From Desulfosudis sp034189195 (lineage in GTDB: Bacteria; Desulfobacterota; Desulfobacteria; Desulfobacterales; Desulfosudaceae), in contig JAXHVI010000183.1 of assembly GCA_034189195.1 (NCBI GenBank), forward strand, positions 1 to 39,119: 39,119 bases of DNA. The letters run 5' to 3'. The position numbers and the translations under genes are program-made. Position 1 is the stretch's first letter. Each line of letters starts with the position of its first letter. A model generated the notes under the pieces. It searched no databases. It was not told the DNA's origin and saw only the letters and a list, made by a program, of their open reading frames with translations. This document shows positions 15,294 through 23,932 of this stretch, piece by piece.

Positions 15294-17173
15294 CATTTGA
15301 GCACCCCCGCATACTGCTGTTTGTCTGGTCGGCCCTTTTCCTGATCCTGCTGGCCCTCTGGGGTAACGCGCGGCGGCGGCGAATCATGCGTGAATACGCG
15401 ACAGGCACCGGCTATGAAAGGCTCTGCGGCCAGGCTAGCGCGGGCCGCCGTTACGGAAGGGCCGTTCTGTCGGCCGTGGCGTTTCTGTTCATGCTTGTGG
15501 CCCTTGCCGGGCCCCGTTACGGATACCGGTGGGAAGAGATCGAACGGAAAGGGGTCGATATCGTTGTCGCCCTGGACTGCTCCAAAAGCATGCTGGCCGA
15601 AGACATCGCCCCCAATCGTCTGGAAAGGGCCAAACGGGAGATCATCGACCTGCTGAACATGCTCACCGGCGACCGTATCGGTCTGGTGGCTTTTTCAGGA
15701 ACCGCTTTTCTGCAATGCCCTCTCACACAGGACTACAGCGGATTCCATATTTTTCTTGACGCCCTGTCTCCTGATTTCCTGCCCGTGGGCGGTACCGACC
15801 TTTCCGCCGCCCTGCAAACCGCTTTAACCGCGTTTAACGCAGACGATGCTTCCGACAAAGCGGTGATCCTTATAACAGACGGTGAAGGCACCACCGGAGA
15901 GAACCCTGTTGATACGGCAAAAAATCTGGCGAAGGCAGGTGTCAAGGTGTTCTGTGTCGGGGTGGGGGATGTGGAAGGAGCGCCGGTGCCCGGGACCGAA
16001 ACCGGCTTTCACAAAGACAGTACGGGAAAAATTGTTATTTCAAAACTGGATGAGGAGACGCTCAGACAGATCGCCCTGGTCACCGGCGGCGCTTACGTTC
16101 GTTCGGTTGCCGGTGATATGGACCTGGATGTTATTTATAAAGATCGCATACGCGGCGCCATGGAAGCGAAAACTTTGCAAACAGGGAAACGTCAGGTCCG
16201 GGAAAACCGCTTTCAGTGGTTTGTGTCTCTGGCCCTGGCCTGTCTCTTCCTTGAAATGCTGATTTCGGTGAAAAAAGAAGCCGTCGTTCTGCTTGTTCTG
16301 GGCACGTCGCTGGTGGGCGGCAACGGAATCGCCCGCGCGGAAAACGTTTACACGGACGTGCAGCAGGGCCGGGCCGCTTATGACAAAGGCGACTATGAAA
16401 AAGCATTGACCTGTTTTATTGATGCCCAGCTCAAGGACCCGGACAACCCGGTGCTTTACTACAATATCGGCGATGCTTACTATAAGACGGGAAATTATGA
16501 AGCGGCCCTGCACAGTTACACCAAGGCGCTGTCATTGGCCGAAAAGGACAAAAATACCGCAAGCGGAGCCGGCCCCTTCCCCGGCTTTAAAAAGAACGCG
16601 CTCTACAACCTGGGCAATACCGCTTTCCGTCAAAACGACTTTGACCGGGCCATCGGCTATTACGAGAAAACGCTGACCCTTGACCCTGATGATCAGCAGG
16701 CGAAAGACAACCTGGCGGCGGCTCAAAAAGCAAAAGAACTGCAACAGCAACGACAGCAGCAACAGAAGGACCAGGGCAGCCAGGACCGGCAGGACGAAGA
16801 TAAGGGCAACGGGAAAGACCAACGGAAGAACGACAGCGGAACAAACCGGAACCAGACGGCTGAGTCGAATCAGCAGGCACAGCCATCGGCGAAAGACCGC
16901 GCAGACCGTCAACAACCGCCGGTGGATCGGGAAAGTGGCGAAAAGCAAACGGACGGAGGGAATCAACAGGCGCAACAGGAGCCGCGGCAGTCGCCGACCG
17001 GCCCAAAAGGCGATTTACCGGAAGAACGACAGGCAGAACAACAACCGGCAGCCGGCACTCAAACGGTCACGCCCGAAGATATCCGTGAAAAGAAACTGAA
17101 CCGGCTGCAGGACAAACCCGGTGCCGCGATGATCCCGGTATACAGGGGCAGGAAGATTGAAAAGGACTGGTAA
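15290..17173 (+). CDS. BatB-BatC fusion: VWA domain plus TPR repeats
   Basis: The 627-residue protein starts at the ATG at 15290, which overlaps the batA stop. A longer frame upstream is ignored. Residues 1-325 are BatB: two membrane helices, a VWA domain with MIDAS D96-C-S98-K-S100 and LITDGEGTTG, then a helix near 305-325. Next comes a hydrophobic stretch ending IARA-E near 328-347 that looks like the signal peptide of a once separate BatC. Then TPR repeats run from about 350 to 480, followed by a Gln/Asp/Lys-rich low-complexity region and a short conserved tail. In many genomes BatB and BatC are separate genes, and here they are joined. Confidence 0.88.
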   Translation: MTFEHPRILLFVWSALFLILLALWGNARRRRIMREYATGTGYERLCGQASAGRRYGRAVLSAVAFLFMLVALAGPRYGYRWEEIERKGVDIVVALDCSKSMLAEDIAPNRLERAKREIIDLLNMLTGDRIGLVAFSGTAFLQCPLTQDYSGFHIFLDALSPDFLPVGGTDLSAALQTALTAFNADDASDKAVILITDGEGTTGENPVDTAKNLAKAGVKVFCVGVGDVEGAPVPGTETGFHKDSTGKIVISKLDEETLRQIALVTGGAYVRSVAGDMDLDVIYKDRIRGAMEAKTLQTGKRQVRENRFQWFVSLALACLFLEMLISVKKEAVVLLVLGTSLVGGNGIARAENVYTDVQQGRAAYDKGDYEKALTCFIDAQLKDPDNPVLYYNIGDAYYKTGNYEAALHSYTKALSLAEKDKNTASGAGPFPGFKKNALYNLGNTAFRQNDFDRAIGYYEKTLTLDPDDQQAKDNLAAAQKAKELQQQRQQQQKDQGSQDRQDEDKGNGKDQRKNDSGTNRNQTAESNQQAQPSAKDRADRQQPPVDRESGEKQTDGGNQQAQQEPRQSPTGPKGDLPEERQAEQQPAAGTQTVTPEDIREKKLNRLQDKPGAAMIPVYRGRKIEKDW

Positions 17174-18909
17174 TGCAACGACTGACAGCCATCACCACCA
17201 TCGTCATCTTAATGACAGGGCTGACACTGCCGGGACTGGCCCGCTCCCCACAGGTCAGCGCCACCGTCGACCGCACGGTTCTGGGAAGCGGCGAATCCCT
17301 TACCCTGACGGTCACCATTGAGGGCTCGGACGGAAATGTTGACGTGTCCGGAATCCAGGACTTTGATGTGGTTTCCCGTGGCACGGCCCAGAGCCTGAGG
17401 ATCATCAACGGCAAAACCTCCCGGGAGATGAGATATACCTATGTTCTTGTCCCGTTAAAGGAGGGCGCGCTGTCGATTCCCGCCCTGCCGGTCACCATTG
17501 ATAAAGAGACGTTTCACACCGAGGCCATCACCATCAGGGTAGCGGAGGAAGACCGGCCGGCCATGCAGGGGGCATCGGACGTGTTCGCCGAAGTGACGGT
17601 ATCCGATCCTTCGCCATACGTGGGCCAACAGGTGGTCTGCCGTGTGAGCCTCTACCATGCCGTGCGCATCGCTGATGCCGGATTGAGCAGCGGGCCGGTG
17701 TTTGATGGTTTTACACCGAAAATAGTGAGCAACGACCGGTCATACACAAAGATCATCTCCGGCCGGCGGTATGATGTCACCGAGCTTGTATATGTGCTGA
17801 CCCCCGAACAGGTTGGAACCTTTGAGGTCGGAGCCACCCGCATACGGTGCAATGTAATTTCCCGGCAACAGAGAAACCGAGGTTTCCCCTTTGATACCTT
17901 TTTTGACGACACGCGGCTGGTACCGCGGGTGATCTCCGCGAACCCGGTGTCTGTAAGGGTCAGGCCCCTGCCACCCTATTCAGGAACCGTACCGTTTTCC
18001 GGTCTGGTGGGTGAATTTGACCTATCGGCAAAGACCGATCGCACCTCCGTTCATGCCGGGGACTCGGTCAACCTGACGGTTACCATCAAAGGAAAAGGAA
18101 ACGTGCAGGACGCCCCGCTGCCGGACATTGATCTCGACAACGCGTTCAAGGTCTATGCCGATGTGCCGGTTGATGACACCACTGCAAACGAGGACGGTGT
18201 ATCCGGTAAAAAAACCTTCCCTGTGGCGCTGGTGGCCCTGTTTCCCGGCGATTACATCATCGGCCCCTTTTCTGTGGTCTACTTTGACACCGCCCGGGGA
18301 GAATATAAAACCGCATCCACAACGGCACTTCCTATAACCGTCCTGGAAGCGGATGAAGAGAGCCCGGCGGCCGTATTTGCCGCCGGCGATGATAAAAAAC
18401 CGCCCGGTATTGAAAAAAAAGAGGTCCAGTTTATTGACAAAGATATTTTCCCGTTAAAAGAAGGGCTTGATGCGATTTCCCACCGGCGGCCCATGACACT
18501 GTGGTATTTTCTGGCGCTGCTCGCATTTCCGGTGCCGGCTTATGCCGTGGCGGGCATCGTTGTTTCCCGGCTGCGCAGAAATGAACCGGTGGCCAGAACC
18601 ATGGCGAAACAGGCAAGGGCCGCGCTGGCCGGTGCCCGGCCGGGGGACGCGAATGCGGCGGAACGCCTTTATAAAGCGATCGTCTACGCGATCTTTGCCA
18701 GGGCCGGGAAAAAGGGCGAATCACTGACCTACAAGGAGGCCCGCCAACTGCTCCGCCAAAGCAGCTGCCCGGAAGCACTGGCCGATACAGCGGCTGAAAC
18801 GCTTGAAAAAGTGGAGCAGATGCGGTTCGGCGGCGGTGCAATTGATCCCGGTGCCGGGGAAAGGCTTTTTAAAACCGTAAAGGACCTGGTGCGGAGGCTG
18901 ACATCATGA
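17173..18909 (+). CDS. batD: BatD-like protein (oxygen tolerance family)
   Basis: This 578-residue protein has a signal peptide (about 1-24), a long periplasmic part made of Ig-like beta domains with repeated D-x-SVxVGDxVxLTVTI-like strands, a membrane helix near 442-465 and a cytoplasmic helical tail. This is the BatD layout. The ATG shares one base with the stop of the previous gene, so translation is coupled. Its periplasmic domains probably bind client proteins, while BatA and BatB work on the other side of the membrane. No direct function is known from sequence. Confidence 0.88.
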   Translation: MQRLTAITTIVILMTGLTLPGLARSPQVSATVDRTVLGSGESLTLTVTIEGSDGNVDVSGIQDFDVVSRGTAQSLRIINGKTSREMRYTYVLVPLKEGALSIPALPVTIDKETFHTEAITIRVAEEDRPAMQGASDVFAEVTVSDPSPYVGQQVVCRVSLYHAVRIADAGLSSGPVFDGFTPKIVSNDRSYTKIISGRRYDVTELVYVLTPEQVGTFEVGATRIRCNVISRQQRNRGFPFDTFFDDTRLVPRVISANPVSVRVRPLPPYSGTVPFSGLVGEFDLSAKTDRTSVHAGDSVNLTVTIKGKGNVQDAPLPDIDLDNAFKVYADVPVDDTTANEDGVSGKKTFPVALVALFPGDYIIGPFSVVYFDTARGEYKTASTTALPITVLEADEESPAAVFAAGDDKKPPGIEKKEVQFIDKDIFPLKEGLDAISHRRPMTLWYFLALLAFPVPAYAVAGIVVSRLRRNEPVARTMAKQARAALAGARPGDANAAERLYKAIVYAIFARAGKKGESLTYKEARQLLRQSSCPEALADTAAETLEKVEQMRFGGGAIDPGAGERLFKTVKDLVRRLTS

Positions 18910-19658
18910 AACACGCATGTAAAATAACCGCCGTTCTGATTCTGGCGCTGGCGTTGGCATACGGCCGGGGTCACGCGCAGGAGAACGCCCGCATCTTTAT
19001 CGACGGGGTGAAGGCTTATAAAAACGGGGAATACGCAACCGCTGTGGACTGCTTTACAGCCATTGCGGAAAGCGGGATCCGGAACGGCAGCCTTTACTAC
19101 AACCTGGCCAACGCCTGTTTCAGGGCCGGTGACATCGGCCGGGCCATTCTCTGGTATGAAAAGGCCCGCAAACTCATGCCCAACGACCCGGACCTGGCTT
19201 TCAACCTTGCCTACGCGAAATCCCATGTAAAAGACAAGCAGCCGGACAGGTCCTCCGTGCTTCGGGCGATCTTTTTCTGGCGTTACATGCTGAGTCACGA
19301 CACCCTGATATGGATGGCGGTGGTTTTAAATGGTCTGTTTTTTACAGCGCTTTTCGTAAAACGCATTTTAAAAAAGAAGGTTCCCGGCCTGCTGACGGGC
19401 GTTCTGTTTTCTCTTCTGGTTATTTGCGCCACGACCGTTGGGTTCAACTTTTACGCCGAACAGGCATTCCCGGAGGGAGTCATCCTTCCCGAAACGGTCT
19501 CCGTCAGATCGGGCGTGGACGACCTTTCCACCGAACTGTTTGTGCTGCATGCCGGCAGCCGGGTGGACATTCAAAAGCGGCGCCAGGGGTATGTGCGCAT
19601 TAGGTTCGGCAAAGACAAAACCGGATGGGTCAAACAGGAGGCCGTAGGCGTAATATGA
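18906..19658 (+). CDS. batE: BatE-like TPR and SH3-domain protein
   Basis: The 250-residue protein has a signal peptide (about 1-24), two TPR units (about 30-105, with GSLYYNLANACFRAGDIGRA), two membrane helices (about 132-150 and 158-178) and a C-terminal bacterial SH3-like domain (about 190-248) ending in KTGWVKQEAVGVI. This is the BatE layout. The start overlaps the batD stop by four bases (ATGA). It is the last gene of the operon. The diguanylate cyclase gene comes in tail to tail 18 bases further on, and no clear terminator hairpin lies between. Confidence 0.85.
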   Translation: MKHACKITAVLILALALAYGRGHAQENARIFIDGVKAYKNGEYATAVDCFTAIAESGIRNGSLYYNLANACFRAGDIGRAILWYEKARKLMPNDPDLAFNLAYAKSHVKDKQPDRSSVLRAIFFWRYMLSHDTLIWMAVVLNGLFFTALFVKRILKKKVPGLLTGVLFSLLVICATTVGFNFYAEQAFPEGVILPETVSVRSGVDDLSTELFVLHAGSRVDIQKRRQGYVRIRFGKDKTGWVKQEAVGVI

Positions 19659-19676
19659 AGTGGGCGCCCCGGAGGT

Positions 19677-20750
19677 TCAGTCATCGCAGGGTTCGCAGAA
19701 GACGATCCGGTTTTTGCCGGCGGCCTTGGCCTCGTACAGGGCCTGGTCGGCCCGGGCAATGACCTTGTCAATGGTCTCGGCCGGCCGGTAGGCGGACACA
19801 CCAATGGAGGCGGTGATCTTCAGGCCATCGGGAATGCCCGGGAACGAAAGCCGTTCCGTCACCTTTAACAGCCGGTCCACGCAGGTCGCTCCGTTGTCCC
19901 GCCGCTGAAAATTGACAAACACCACCAGGAACTCTTCGCCGCCGTACCGGCCCACGTAATCCTCGGCGCGGACATTTTCCCGCAGGGCACGGGCAAAGGC
20001 CTTGAGCACCTCGTCCCCGGCCTGGTGGCCGTAAGTGTCGTTGACCTGCTTGAAGTCGTCCAGATCCAGTATGCACAGGGAAAAGGGAATGGCCGAACGG
20101 TCGGAAAAAGATTTTTGCCGGTCCAGGATTTTAAATATCTCGCGCCGGTTATAAACTTCGGTAAGGGCGTCAAAGCTGGCCATCTCCTTGATGCGCCGCC
20201 GGAGATCGGCGATATAGTTGGCCATGTAGGAGGCCCACAGCAGCGACAGCATCAGAATGACGCCTCGAATGATCTCCAGCTTCACCGTCACCGCCTCCGG
20301 CTGGCGGCAATAAAGCAGGACCACGGCCCCGGCATACAGGGCCACGGTCAGCGCCACCAGGCACATGAACTCCTTCAGCCTGAGCCGGAAGGTGCCGAAC
20401 ATAAACACCAGAATATACAGAACCGTGCTGACTCCGCGTATCTCACTGGCCATGAAATAACTTAAAGCCGTGACAAAGAAAACAGCATGAAGCAGCTGGG
20501 GCATGGTCAGGCTGGGGTCCTTGAAGCGCTGGTTCACCCCCGTGTATATCAGCACCGGGAAAACAACGGCCATCAGCATAAACAGGCCCACCACCGGGGC
20601 CAGCACGGTGAGCGTGTTGTCGCGAATCAGGCCGACCGACGCCACCAGCACGGAACCCAGGGTGATCATCACATATCCGGCCAGGGCTATCAGGGACCGC
20701 CGCATCCGCAGGGCCTGACGGTGATCATTTTTGGAAATAAACCAGGTCAC
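19677..20750 (-). CDS. Membrane-bound diguanylate cyclase (GGDEF)
   Basis: The 357-residue protein has an N-terminal block of about six membrane helices (about 15-190) and a C-terminal GGDEF domain. The active-site motif is GGEEF near residue 270, preceded five residues earlier by RAED, the RxxD inhibitory site. It should therefore make cyclic di-GMP from GTP and be subject to product inhibition. The sensed signal is unknown because no periplasmic domain of any size is present. It is convergent with batE. Confidence 0.92.
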   Translation of the reverse strand: MTWFISKNDHRQALRMRRSLIALAGYVMITLGSVLVASVGLIRDNTLTVLAPVVGLFMLMAVVFPVLIYTGVNQRFKDPSLTMPQLLHAVFFVTALSYFMASEIRGVSTVLYILVFMFGTFRLRLKEFMCLVALTVALYAGAVVLLYCRQPEAVTVKLEIIRGVILMLSLLWASYMANYIADLRRRIKEMASFDALTEVYNRREIFKILDRQKSFSDRSAIPFSLCILDLDDFKQVNDTYGHQAGDEVLKAFARALRENVRAEDYVGRYGGEEFLVVFVNFQRRDNGATCVDRLLKVTERLSFPGIPDGLKITASIGVSAYRPAETIDKVIARADQALYEAKAAGKNRIVFCEPCDD

Positions 20751-20827
20751 AGTCCGTCACATCCGTTTTCAATTTTCAATTGCGGCTTTCTTGTCATACC
20801 CGGAAGCAGGCCGCAAGAGAGCTAAGG

Positions 20828-20941
20828 TCATCGCCCATCTGCAACAGGCCGGTCGGCGACCTCCCGCACCGCATCCCCTGTCTTGCGGGTCCGGTCCACC
20901 GCCTCGTGAAGACGGGAAAGGTCGGTGTTCACACGCCACAT
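20828..20941 (-). CDS. Possible 37-residue small protein or gene remnant
   Basis: An ATG at 20941 opens a 37-codon frame ending TGA at 20828, with an amphipathic charged sequence (MWRVNTDLSRLHEAVDRTR and so on). Codon usage looks like its neighbours. There is no good ribosome site. TATGCT about 12 bases before the ATG could be a -10 box. It lies in the 242-base gap between two minus-strand genes. It could be a real small protein, the start of a decayed gene, or chance. Confidence 0.25.
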   Translation of the reverse strand: MWRVNTDLSRLHEAVDRTRKTGDAVREVADRPVADGR

Positions 20942-20992
20942 CCTGAAAGCATACCACAGTCTATTGAATCTGAACAGAAAAAAGATCCGTCA

Positions 20993-21268
20993 TCAACTGA
21001 TCATAAGGTAAGTCACCAGGCCAAGGGCCGTTACCGCAGCCAGCACCAGAAGGGTGGAAAACACCCTGGCAAACCGTTGGGCCGTCGGCAGGCCAGCTTC
21101 GCCTTTCTGCCGAAACCAGAAAATTCGATAGGCAAGCAGCCGACCGCACCGGTCCGCCCCGCGGCCGTACCAGACCCAGTGCCACAGTCCGGAAAAGAAG
21201 AAAAAGAAGAAAAGGCTGGTAAAAAAAAGCGCGATCAGGATATAGACCATGGTGTCTTCGCCTGCCAT
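20993..21268 (-). CDS. Small hypothetical membrane protein
   Basis: This 91-residue protein has two hydrophobic helices (about 7-30, with a striking run of Phe, and about 67-88) and an aromatic and basic middle (GLWHWVWYGRGADRC). A GAGGGGG string directly before the ATG could serve as ribosome site. It lies 21 bases after the SHOCT-domain gene on the same strand, so the two are likely co-transcribed. I do not recognise a family. Confidence 0.6.
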   Translation of the reverse strand: MAGEDTMVYILIALFFTSLFFFFFFSGLWHWVWYGRGADRCGRLLAYRIFWFRQKGEAGLPTAQRFARVFSTLLVLAAVTALGLVTYLMIS

Positions 21269-21289
21269 ACCCCCCTCGCAGCGATTGGT

Positions 21290-21868
21290 TTATTCCCCGG
21301 GGCCGATATCCACCGTGCCCGATGGCTCGCCATTCAACGCTTCCGCCCGGACCGATGCCAGTATCTCATTTTTCAGGGCATCATACTCCTGCCGGGTGAT
21401 CATGCCGTCCCGGTGGAGCCGACCCAGTTCACCCAGGTCGCGAATACGGGTGCGGGCCGGGTCTTCCAGCAGCGGCGCGGCGGTGCCCCCGGCCGGGTTG
21501 GCATCCATGGGATCCGGTGAGCCGCCGCCCATACGCAGGGAAGCGGCCCCGCCCAGCAGGCTGATCTCCACCGGCCGGCCCCTGAACTCCGGCATTCTCA
21601 GAATCTGCTGAATGGTATGGCGCTCCTGCTTCATTTTTTTCAATATATAATATCCGCTGCCCGCCACAATGGCGGCGCCGCCGAACACGAGCCACAGAAA
21701 ATAGTAGGCCACACCCCTGAAGATCAGCACCACCAGGCCGGCAATGGCGATCAGCCCCAGGTGCAGCAGCAGAATCCAGTAGGCCAGCATCACCCCTTTT
21801 GTCAGGCTCTCTTCGGCTTTTCCCACGGGCCGGGCCGGGCCGGCCTGCTTTTTTCTTTTGAAAAACAT
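21290..21868 (-). CDS. Membrane protein with C-terminal SHOCT domain
   Basis: The 192-residue protein starts with a basic stretch (MFFKRKK), has two membrane helices (about 27-48 and 52-73), a Gly/Ala/Pro-rich linker and a C-terminal SHOCT-like motif (about 148-176, LGELGRLHRDGMITRQEYDA). SHOCT modules are short helical pairs found at the ends of many bacterial membrane proteins and are thought to mediate oligomer formation. It probably forms an operon with the downstream small membrane protein. No enzymatic motif is visible. Confidence 0.75.
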   Translation of the reverse strand: MFFKRKKQAGPARPVGKAEESLTKGVMLAYWILLLHLGLIAIAGLVVLIFRGVAYYFLWLVFGGAAIVAGSGYYILKKMKQERHTIQQILRMPEFRGRPVEISLLGGAASLRMGGGSPDPMDANPAGGTAAPLLEDPARTRIRDLGELGRLHRDGMITRQEYDALKNEILASVRAEALNGEPSGTVDIGPGE

Positions 21869-21948
21869 TGTCTTTCCAGCTTTTCCCGATTCCGGGAGTT
21901 TAAAAATGCCGAATTATATAGAAGCCGGTTTCAACATGCAAGCCCGCA

Positions 21949-21993
21949 TATTTCATGAAATTTATTGACATCCGGCCGGGCAGACGCTACTAA
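21949..21993 (+). promoter_or_regulatory. Putative promoter of hisI-hisG with upstream palindrome
   Basis: TTGACA (21965-21970) is a perfect -35 box. 17 bases later TACTAA (21988-21993) is a weak -10. Just upstream, TTTCATGAAA (21951-21960) is a 10-bp palindrome. The 12-base word TATTTCATGAAA occurs again at 24851-24862 before the ATP-grasp gene. Confidence 0.4.
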
Positions 21994-22047
21994 ACATTTA
22001 CCAACAATACGATACCCTTAATAAAACATAAGGATGGAACCGAACGA

Positions 22048-22428
22048 ATGATAACGCCTGATTTTGAAAAGACCGGGGGCCTTGTACCGGTGGTCACCCA
22101 GGACGCGGTCACCGGCGAGGTGCTGATGCTGGCCTATATCAACCGGGAGGCCTGGGAGACGACCCTGGCGTCGGGAAAGGCCACCTACTACAGCCGGTCC
22201 CGGAAACAGCTGTGGATCAAGGGGGAGTCCTCTGGCAATGTACAGATAATAAAAGAGATTCGCATCGACTGTGACAACGACACCCTGCTTTTCAGGGTGG
22301 AACAGATCGGCGGCGCCGCCTGCCACAAGGGGTACAGGAGCTGCTTTTTCACAAAGGTGGAGGCCGACGGCACCGGCCGCATCACCCAGGAACGGGTTTT
22401 TGACCCCGCGGAGGTCTACAAAAAATGA
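22048..22428 (+). CDS. hisI: Phosphoribosyl-AMP cyclohydrolase
   Basis: This 126-residue monofunctional HisI opens the adenine ring of PR-AMP in histidine synthesis (step 3). The metal site is visible: D74-C75-D76-x-D78 and C92-H93 with C99 in ACHKGYRSCF. There is no HisE domain, so PR-ATP pyrophosphatase must be encoded elsewhere. AAGGATGG lies about ten bases upstream. The stop overlaps the hisG ATG by four bases, so the first and third steps of the pathway are translationally coupled here. Confidence 0.96.
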   Translation: MITPDFEKTGGLVPVVTQDAVTGEVLMLAYINREAWETTLASGKATYYSRSRKQLWIKGESSGNVQIIKEIRIDCDNDTLLFRVEQIGGAACHKGYRSCFFTKVEADGTGRITQERVFDPAEVYKK

Positions 22429-23300
22429 CACAGGTATTGAAATTCGGCATTCCCAAGGGAAGCCTTCAGGACGCCACCATCGCCCTGTTCAAGCGGTGCG
22501 GCTGGAAAATCAACGTCAATGGCAGAAGCTATTTTCCGGACATCAACGATCCGGCCATCTCCTGCGCCCTGCTGAGGGCACAGGAGATGTCGCGCAACGT
22601 GGAGCACGGCACCCTGGACGCGGGCCTCACCGGCAAGGACTGGATCGCGGAAAACAACTCCGACGTGCACGTGGTGGCCGACCTGGTCTATTCAAAGGCC
22701 AGCGCCCGGCCGGCCCGGTGGGTCATTGCCGTGGCAAAGGATTCGCCGGTCCAGAAGCTGGAAGACCTGGAGGGGAAAACCGTCTCCACCGAACTGGTCA
22801 ACTACACCAAACGTTTTTTCCAGGAAAAAAAAATCTCGGTCAACGTGGAGTTTTCCTGGGGCGCCACAGAGGCCAAGGTGGTCTCCGGCCTGGCCGACGC
22901 CATCGTGGAGATCACGGAGACGGAAAGCACCATCCGGGCCCACAGCCTGCGCATTATCTATGAGATGATGCAGACCCACACCCAGCTCATCGCCAACCAC
23001 GACGCCTGGAAAGACCCGTTTAAAAAGGCCAAGCTGGAACAGATCGCCCTGCTGCTCAAAGGCGCCCTGCTGGGAGAAAAGCTGGTGGGCCTGAAAATGA
23101 ACGTGCCCCAGGCCGGCCTGGACGCCATTGTGGGCCTGCTGCCCAGCCTCAACGCGCCTACGGTGGCGCCGCTTTACCAGTCCGACTGGTTTGCCGTGGA
23201 AACCGTGGTGGATTCGGAAACGGTGCGGGACCTGATTCCCCAACTGATGGCCAAGGGGGCCCAGGGCATCATTGAGTATCCGTTAAACAAGGTAATATAA
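22425..23300 (+). CDS. hisG: ATP phosphoribosyltransferase, long form
   Basis: This 291-residue HisG joins ATP and PRPP in the first committed step of histidine synthesis. The catalytic part shows FGIPKGSLQDATI near the N terminus and the PRPP-binding region near VVSGLADAIVEITETES. About 75 extra C-terminal residues (ending AKGAQGIIEYPLNKVI) form the ACT-like regulatory domain of the long form, so it should act without HisZ and be inhibited by histidine. It overlaps hisI and is followed 35 bases on by engB. Confidence 0.96.
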   Translation: MTQVLKFGIPKGSLQDATIALFKRCGWKINVNGRSYFPDINDPAISCALLRAQEMSRNVEHGTLDAGLTGKDWIAENNSDVHVVADLVYSKASARPARWVIAVAKDSPVQKLEDLEGKTVSTELVNYTKRFFQEKKISVNVEFSWGATEAKVVSGLADAIVEITETESTIRAHSLRIIYEMMQTHTQLIANHDAWKDPFKKAKLEQIALLLKGALLGEKLVGLKMNVPQAGLDAIVGLLPSLNAPTVAPLYQSDWFAVETVVDSETVRDLIPQLMAKGAQGIIEYPLNKVI

Positions 23301-23335
23301 CGGGATATGGGCGACAGACCCGGAAGGTGGCCTGC

Positions 23336-23929
23336 ATGATTATTCGATCCGCCGAGTTTGTCACCAGCGCGGTCCGGCCCTCCCAGTATCCGGACACGGA
23401 CCTGCCGGAAATCGCATTTGCCGGCCGGTCCAACGTGGGCAAATCCTCCATGATCAACCTGCTGGTCAACCGCAAAAACATGGTCAAAACCAGTTCCACC
23501 CCCGGCAAGACCCGGCTGATCAACTTTTTTAACATCAACGGCCGAATGATGTTCGTTGACCTGCCGGGATACGGGTATGCCAAGGTCTCCCGCAAGGAGC
23601 AACAAACATGGGGCCCCATGGTGGAGCGCTACCTGTCAGGCAGGAAAAACCTGCGGGGCCTGATGCTGCTGATGGACCTGCGGCGGGAGCCCAGGGAGGA
23701 TGAGTTCCTGATGATGCAGTGGTGTGCCCATTATGGTATTCCCTGGAAGATGGTGCTGACCAAGGCGGACAAATTTAAAAAGACGACCGCCGACCGCCGG
23801 CGTCACGAAATTGCCCGGGCCGTGGGCATTGGCGCGGACGAGATGATCCTTTTTTCCACTTTGCAGAAAATGGGCCGGGACCCGGCCCTGGAGACCATTG
23901 CCCGCATGACGGGGATTCTCGAGGAATAA
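23336..23929 (+). CDS. engB: Ribosome biogenesis GTPase EngB (YihA/YsxC)
   Basis: The 197-residue TRAFAC GTPase has G1 AGRSNVGKSS (29-38), G2 around SSTPGKTR, G3 DLPGYG (75-80) and G4 TKAD (142-145), the pattern of the EngB family, which helps assemble the large ribosomal subunit. The ATG at 23336 has AAGGTGG five bases upstream. A GTG nine bases earlier lies inside that ribosome site and is unlikely. The gene is followed by era after three bases, pairing two ribosome-assembly GTPases. Confidence 0.95.
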   Translation: MIIRSAEFVTSAVRPSQYPDTDLPEIAFAGRSNVGKSSMINLLVNRKNMVKTSSTPGKTRLINFFNINGRMMFVDLPGYGYAKVSRKEQQTWGPMVERYLSGRKNLRGLMLLMDLRREPREDEFLMMQWCAHYGIPWKMVLTKADKFKKTTADRRRHEIARAVGIGADEMILFSTLQKMGRDPALETIARMTGILEE

Positions 23930-23932
23930 TCG

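Noticed and set aside
20780..21520. A 246-codon plus-strand frame over two small membrane protein genes
   Set aside because: The minus strand gives proteins with clear membrane helices and a SHOCT motif, and the plus frame has no domain.
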